In this document: one piece after another, positions 60,814 through 64,000 of the stretch
How the letters are laid out: each line of letters opens with the position of its first letter
How positions within the stretch are numbered: position 1 is the stretch's first letter
NCBI RefSeq assembly: GCF_028640845.1
Contig: NC_080546.1
Coordinates: 71,839,051 to 71,903,050 of the forward strand
Reading direction: 5' to 3'
DNA: 64,000 bases
From: Ahaetulla prasina
Taxonomy: Eukaryota; Chordata; Lepidosauria; Squamata; Colubridae
The notes under the pieces: generated by a model
What the model was told of the DNA's origin: nothing
Seen by the model: the letters and a program-made list of their open reading frames with translations, nothing else
Database searches by the model: none
Made by a program: the position numbers and the translations under genes

Positions 60814-61707
60814 ATTTTGAATATTATTAGTTTTGAGAAACATTTTCATTTAAGTTGAATTTAGATTTCCCAGAGAGAACTGGTCAATGCATTTAAAAAT
60901 GCATTTCCAGCCATTTGTTGGTTAATAGAACTCAAACTAATATTGTTTAGGAATGATCATAGATCTTTATACATAATAACATGTGAATAGTACATCATTT
61001 TATCTTTGGATTTTAGGTTCATTCATATATCAAACATCAGCAGTGAAGTACCAGCACAAGCTCAAACGACATATTAGATGAATACATCTGAACAGAATAG
61101 AAAATATGTCACTCAGAGAAATCAAGATATCAAAACTGTGCAGTGGACCTGGGTTTGCCTCCATCCTTTTACCTGAACACAAGAGGTTAGTTAACAGGGA
61201 GTATTTGAATATGTATGGCATGCTGTCATTGAAATAAAAACTCTGCCTATGAAAGAAGCCTATTCAAAATGCAAAAATAAAGAATGTGTACTGTGGTATT
61301 TAGATGGATTTTAATTCAGTGCGAAAATGACAGCTAAGAAAGAATGAACAGGAAGCTGATAGAATTTACATATGCTGGTGAACTTGGATTGAAGAAAGAG
61401 AAATCATTTGAGTGAAAGATGATCATCAATAATGTTTAAAGCAACTGGAATGTGTTTTACTAGCAGAAGAGGCAGATCAGTGAGCAGATTAATTTAGAAA
61501 AATGTTAAAATACCAGTCACTGAAAAGTATGCCAAGTATTATGTCCACTCAAACTACAATCCTATCAAAGTTTGCAAATTAAGACTGGTTTCATATAGAT
61601 AACTAGTTCATGCATTCATGCATTCTTCCTGACTGTTAATTAATGGTGGGTAAAACATTTGTGTGACCTCTATCAATAGCTAAAGATTGCATGGTGGCTT
61701 GGAAAAC
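60814..61707. repeat. Tandem duplication B, copy 2 (894 bp)
   Basis: Differs from copy 1 at a few sites (for example aggaatgatc for aggcatgatc, gaatacatctg for gaatatatctg, aaagatgatc for aaagataatc). Starts with gaatattattag, the variant that ends copy A1. Confidence 0.93.
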
Positions 61708-62583
61708 ATTTTTAGAAATGTTTGTCCTGTTGTACAGTCTTATATAAACTGACTTTGTATCTTTGAAAGTATATTATAATTTTTCTAAGAATACTTTTAA
61801 TTCCATATCTTATTTCAGATTGTTGCTATGCTAAGCGAACTTAGCATATTCTTGTTAGGGCAGCTATTTGAAAGTCTGTATTTGAACATATTTAGGATTA
61901 AACAGCAAAGCAGGCAGGCCTCTCAAAATGTCTTTTATTGGAATGAGACATGATCAAGGATGAATATATTTCTTCTGGATATCTGATATCCATTCTGGCT
62001 TGGTTACCATAATTTGAAAGGATCCAACTGACATTAAGTCTATTGCTTATCCAATTATAAAAGATAAAATCTGCAAATGTGAATAAGGTCACTGTAAAAA
62101 TGAGATCTATATGTACTATCCCCTTAAATTTCTTGGCTTACAAAAATGACTGGGGACTGAATCTATGAATATGACTTGTAATATCTTTTTTAATGTCAAG
62201 ATTAATTATATCATGACTAAAAACAGTGGACATGATACTTAAAATCTATCCCTGAATTCCATGATATCAAGTTACTCTTTAGAGGATATGATGACATTTC
62301 AGATCTAGCACTCTGAGAATAATGCTGATTATTTAGTTTCATTTACATATGGCTTTAGGCCTGACTATGAGTTACAGTGGTCATCTCTGCCAGGGTTTGC
62401 CAGGGAGAATGTATCCCTATTACTTTTGCAGAATCTTTTCACAGCTTTGATAGTACCTCTGCATCTGTTACGCTAATGGAGTATGAAGCTGGGATGGAAT
62501 TTAGAACCATTGTTTTATAGTGATTTTGGTTATTTTTCAAAGGGTGACTTGAGATATTTGTGTCAAGGTATTTCTGCCTGAAC
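61708..62583. other. Unassigned AT-rich sequence
   Basis: No gene or named repeat recognised. Confidence 0.45.
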
Positions 62584-62588
62584 CATGG

Positions 62589-63140
62589 TGTTCTGTTTCC
62601 CTCCCCCAATACTCCCAACAAAGAGTCAGTCAAAGGCCTTCTTTTCTAGTTTATTTACATAGATAAATGTTCTGGCCACGTCTACTTACGCGCCTGCCAA
62701 GTCTCTGGAGATAACTAGGAAATTATAGATAAGGCCAGAGTTACTTACTAAGATATTCTTCCCTCCATTGAAACAGTTTGCCCGTGCAAATTCACTGCTT
62801 TGTCCAAGACAAAAAGCCAGGAAGTTCCACCTCCTGCTTTTATAGCCCCTGTGGGTGTCACTGTATGACTCATCATTCTTTGACTTTGTCCCAAGGCCTC
62901 CTCTGCTGCACGCGCCGGTCACGTCTGCGCAGTCTTGCATCGAGCCAAGATTGTTCTTGGGGCATTGCCAAATCAGAAGAAGGCCCGGGGGAATCAGCCC
63001 TTGCCGGCCCCTCTTCCTCCCCTGGGGTGGGTGCCAGGGAGGGAGAGGCCCCAGTAGAAGCAGGCCTTGCCAGTTCCTCTTCCTCACTTTCTGAATCATC
63101 CGAGTCCAAGAGTCCGAGTCCAGGAACCTGGGTCACAACA
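62589..63140 (-). mobile_element. Solo LTR, 552 bp, minus strand
   Basis: Plus-strand ends TGTTCTG and TCACAACA (TGTT...AACA), exact 5-bp target duplication catgg (62584-62588, 63141-63145). On the minus strand TATAAAA lies at 62838-62844 and AATAAA at 62650-62655. GC-rich U3 with an open frame from 63136 rich in acidic residues (LDSDDSESEEEELARP) and Pro/Ala; no known domain. No internal region remains. Confidence 0.88.
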
Positions 63141-63205
63141 CATGGTCTCTGTCTGAACTGTGGATCTCACAGAGTTCTACCTTATCCCAAAGCAAATTGA
63201 ATTCC

Positions 63206-63660
63206 TATGCCACCAGGCTTAAAATTTTGGCCTTGGACAATCTGGAATTGTGCTGCCTGCCGTCCGATTTAAGCATAGTACACAAAATTGTCTACTACAA
63301 CATCTTGCCTGTCAACAACTATTTCAGTTTTAACCACAATAGTACACGAGCAAAAAATTGATATAAACTCAAGGTAAACCATTTCAAATTCAATTGCAGG
63401 AAATATGATCTGAGCAACATGCTCTACCTGATTTCATTGTTGCAGCCTCAAACCCTCACAGTTTCAACCTCAAACTGTTCACTCCCTTCTTAAGAGGTCC
63501 ATAAAGAGGGCATGCATAAGCGCACCAGCTATCATCCCTGTCTTACTGTCTCCATTTATTTGTATTTACTTCCATTGGTAATGTTTATATTCATACCTAT
63601 ACTTGTTATCTTATACATGTTTGACAAACAAATAAAACAAACAAACAAACAAACAAACAA
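63206..63660 (+). mobile_element. 3' end of the same non-LTR family as 27490-30377
   Basis: DNLELCCLPSDLSIVHKIVY, NILPVNNYFSFNHNSTRAKN and FNCRKYDLSNML align with the C-terminus of the element at 27490-30377 (NLELRRLRLDLGLAYKII, VLPVNDFFSFNNNITRATN). Tail tgtttgacaaacaaataaaa then (CAAA)n. Confidence 0.82.
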
Positions 63661-63662
63661 AC
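63627..63662. repeat. (CAAA)n tail
   Basis: About eight AAAC units directly following the LINE terminus. Confidence 0.9.
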
Positions 63663-63720
63663 ATTTCAGAATCTCTAGAGAAAGATTATCACAGGTCCAG
63701 AGATAATATAAATAAATATA

Positions 63721-63792
63721 AGCTTTGCTGGCTGAGGGACTCTGGGAGTTGAAGTCCACAAGTCTTAAAGGGACCAAGGTTGGAGACCCCTG
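63721..63792. mobile_element. hAT MITE, right part
   Basis: agctttgctggctgagggac ... aaggttggagacccctg, equal to the right arm of the 135-bp element at 2270-2404. The CAGGGG left end is missing. Confidence 0.78.
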
Positions 63793-64000
63793 AGATAGGG
63801 AATTCATCAAATCTGCAAAGGATTTTGATAGACTTGAACATTGGGTGCTATCTAACAAAATGAAATTCAGTGGTGAAAAAAGTAAGGTTTAGACATAAAA
63901 AACAAAATGCACAGGCACAGTACATGTGGTATCTCACTGAATAGTAGTAACTGTGAGAGTCCTAATAGACAACTATCTAAATATGAGCCAGCAGTGTGCT
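63793..64000 (+). mobile_element. CR1 LINE, runs off the window
   Basis: gaattcatcaaatctgcaaa, then RLEHWVLSNKMKFSGEKSK-like codons, aatgcacaggcacagtacat, and ctaaatatgagccagcagtg, all CR1 RT C-terminal region as at 5580-5800. Continues beyond 64000. Confidence 0.87.

Overview
This window is non-coding, repeat-rich DNA of a squamate reptile, most likely a snake. The inference rests on the repeat content: Sauria-type tRNA SINEs, a BovB LINE tail, CR1, L2, Rex1 and Penelope-like elements, many short hAT MITEs, long ATTCT/AGAAT pentanucleotide runs and a GATA/GACA array. Nothing in it looks bacterial or viral. Apart from four exons, almost every open frame is a retroelement remnant, a microsatellite translation or a shadow frame.

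The one host gene is on the minus strand. Four exons with consensus splice sites and compatible phases lie at 46556-46676, 21363-21524, 20196-20330 and 4259-4285. Joined in frame they match the two immunoglobulin-like domains and the following linker of follistatin-like 5 (FSTL5; the paralogue FSTL4 fits less well). The last is a 27-nt microexon. Introns of about 25.0, 1.0 and 15.9 kb separate them. Both gene ends lie outside the window, and I found no exon right of 46676.

Layout: 1-834 unassigned, with a C-free purine tract; 835-2158 Penelope-like element; 2270-14275 CR1, L2, TIR elements and hAT MITEs; 14515-14968 BovB tail; 15336-16483 hAT nested in hAT; 20196-21524 two FSTL5 exons around an old SINE; 21652-24919 L2 copies; 27490-30377 a long non-LTR element of a family I could not name; 30651-33895 a compact one-ORF element with both ends and a 16-bp target duplication, invaded by an L2; 33912-35640 two Sauria SINEs and a restriction-like-endonuclease LINE fragment; 37909-38389 solo LTR; 38868-44262 SINEs, CR1 and ATTCT arrays; 45693-46120 a second hAT-in-hAT nest; 47258-47491 a Penelope-type foldback with a hammerhead-like motif in each arm; 51636-56734 a Rex1 LINE split by a second foldback with a huge AT array and by a 5'-truncated Ty3/gypsy element; 57974-61707 two overlapping recent tandem duplications; 62589-63140 solo LTR; 63793-64000 a CR1 running off the end.

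The elements are functionally linked in a few ways: SINE tails resemble the tails of LINEs (L2, BovB) that probably mobilised them, short hAT elements depend on a transposase not present here, and LINE 3' ends seed the pentanucleotide microsatellites. All calls come from reading the sequence; no database search was possible.
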